DNA of 7,789 bases. Origin: Spirochaetaceae bacterium (GTDB taxonomy: Bacteria > Spirochaetota > Spirochaetia > Treponematales > Breznakiellaceae). The translations under genes were made by a program, and so were the position numbers. Below, one piece after another: positions 7,499 to 7,789 of this stretch. Numbering within the stretch: the first letter of the stretch is position 1; each line of letters starts with the position of its first letter. The DNA lies in assembly GCA_031258625.1 (NCBI GenBank), contig JAIRMO010000149.1, positions 1-7,789 of the forward strand. The letters run 5' to 3'. The notes beneath the pieces are model-generated. The model was not told the origin of the DNA, ran no database searches, and saw only the letters and a list, made by a program, of their open reading frames with translations.

Positions 7499-7633
7499 GG
7501 AAGAATTTGCCGTCCCCCTTTAGGTAGAACAGCATATCAGGAGGAGAAACCCGGGACAAGTACGCCGTTGCGCCCCAGCCCCGGGGAAGGATTTTCCCCT
7601 TACGCAAATACCCGGTATAAACGTTTTTAATTA

Positions 7634-7660
7634 CCGGTTTTAAAACCGGCCGGGTTTTAA
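7634..7660. repeat. Overlapping palindromes with mutually exclusive pairings
   Basis: CCGGTTTTAAAACCGG (7634-7649) is a perfect 16-base palindrome. Its right half also pairs with the next segment: TTAAAACC (7640-7647) with GGTTTTAA (7653-7660). The middle segment can therefore pair left or right but not both. It sits between the large inverted repeats and the glycosyltransferase leader. A dimeric regulator site or an RNA switch are possible; neither is shown. Confidence 0.5.
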
Positions 7661-7670
7661 GATTCAACGT

Positions 7671-7730
7671 AGAGCCTGTCCCAAAACTAATTGACTGTGC
7701 GCTACCGCGCACGGTTTTGGGACAGGCTCT
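7671..7730. repeat. 60-bp nested inverted repeat, MITE-like or interspersed palindrome
   Basis: AGAGCCTGTCCCAAAAC (7671-7687) and GTTTTGGGACAGGCTCT (7714-7730) are perfect 17-base inverted arms. Between them lies a second hairpin, GTGCGC-TACC-GCGCAC (7697-7712). The arms resemble insertion-sequence terminal inverted repeats in style, but the interior is far too short to code for a transposase, and no target-site duplication is clear at the flanks. It could be a miniature non-autonomous element, a fused pair of element ends or an interspersed repeat. Confidence 0.75.
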
Positions 7731-7731
7731 T

Positions 7732-7765
7732 GCAGTTTTTCAGGCTTTCAGCCTTACAAAACTGC
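7732..7765. repeat. Second nested inverted repeat beside the first
   Basis: GCAGTTTT (7732-7739) and AAAACTGC (7758-7765) are perfect inverted arms. An inner hairpin AGGCT-TTC-AGCCT (7742-7754) lies between them. It begins one base after the 60-bp element and has the same architecture (outer arm, inner GC-rich hairpin), as if both belong to one larger unit. The remaining bases, 7766-7789, show no feature. They end in TTTCCCAAA, slightly reminiscent of the first arm. Confidence 0.6.
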
Positions 7766-7789
7766 GAATTTCAAAGTTGCTTTCCCAAA

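Larger units (their letters stand above)
7488..7670 (-). other. Leader region upstream of the glycosyltransferase gene
   Basis: No gene is supported. The region contains a GGGGAA/TTCCCC hairpin (7583-7599). On the minus strand, CCTCC (7544-7540) could pair with the Shine-Dalgarno GGAGG (7498-7494). Promoter candidates on the minus strand, such as TTTATA at 7621-7616, lack a convincing -35 box. The promoter of the glycosyltransferase gene is therefore not resolved and could lie beyond the window edge. Confidence 0.35.

Noticed and set aside
7488..7712. 75-codon N-terminal extension of the glycosyltransferase
   Set aside because: Its GTG start lies inside the inverted repeat with no Shine-Dalgarno sequence, whereas ATG 7487 has GGAGG at 6-base spacing and begins a canonical GT4 N-terminus.

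Overview
The window looks like a chromosomal segment of a spirochaete, most likely a Treponemataceae-type organism. This is inferred from the tig-clpP-clpX order, the protein sequences and the GC-rich, CGG/CCC/GGG-rich codon use; no 16S or other decisive marker is present. The core is a conserved protein-quality-control locus. I do not see an anti-phage system, CRISPR array, toxin-antitoxin pair or transposase gene.

Layout. Bases 1-258 hold an unresolved left edge, a strong hairpin, a good sigma70-type promoter and a leader with small hairpins. A tRNA-Leu(UAG) gene follows at 259-339, with a possible terminator at 370-403. An AT-rich island at about 477-530 carries the likely promoter of a four-gene plus-strand operon: tig (548-1915, trigger factor), clpP (1925-2539), clpX (2523-3776) and lon (3773-6217). 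The genes are packed with a 9-base gap, a 17-base overlap and a 4-base ATGA overlap. A hairpin with a short T tract overlaps the lon stop codon.

A palindrome-rich spacer (6218-6356) separates lon from a convergent minus-strand GT4-family glycosyltransferase gene (start best placed at 7487, end 6357). The last 300 bases (7488-7789) contain no supported gene. They hold the GT leader, a set of overlapping palindromes (7634-7660) and two back-to-back nested inverted repeats (7671-7730 and 7732-7765) that look like a small non-coding repetitive element.

How the genes work together. Trigger factor receives nascent chains at the ribosome exit tunnel. ClpX unfolds substrates and feeds them to the ClpP peptidase chamber. 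Lon degrades misfolded and regulatory proteins with its own ATPase and protease domains. One transcription unit with translational coupling would make folding and degradation factors together. The glycosyltransferase is a separate unit, probably for cell-surface or capsular glycan synthesis, and has no evident functional link.

The best leads for unusual biology are non-coding: the nested inverted repeats at the right edge, the 11-base inverted copy of the tRNA T arm just downstream of the tRNA, and the identical CCCCC-ATA-GGGGG hairpins at the 3' ends of both convergent genes.
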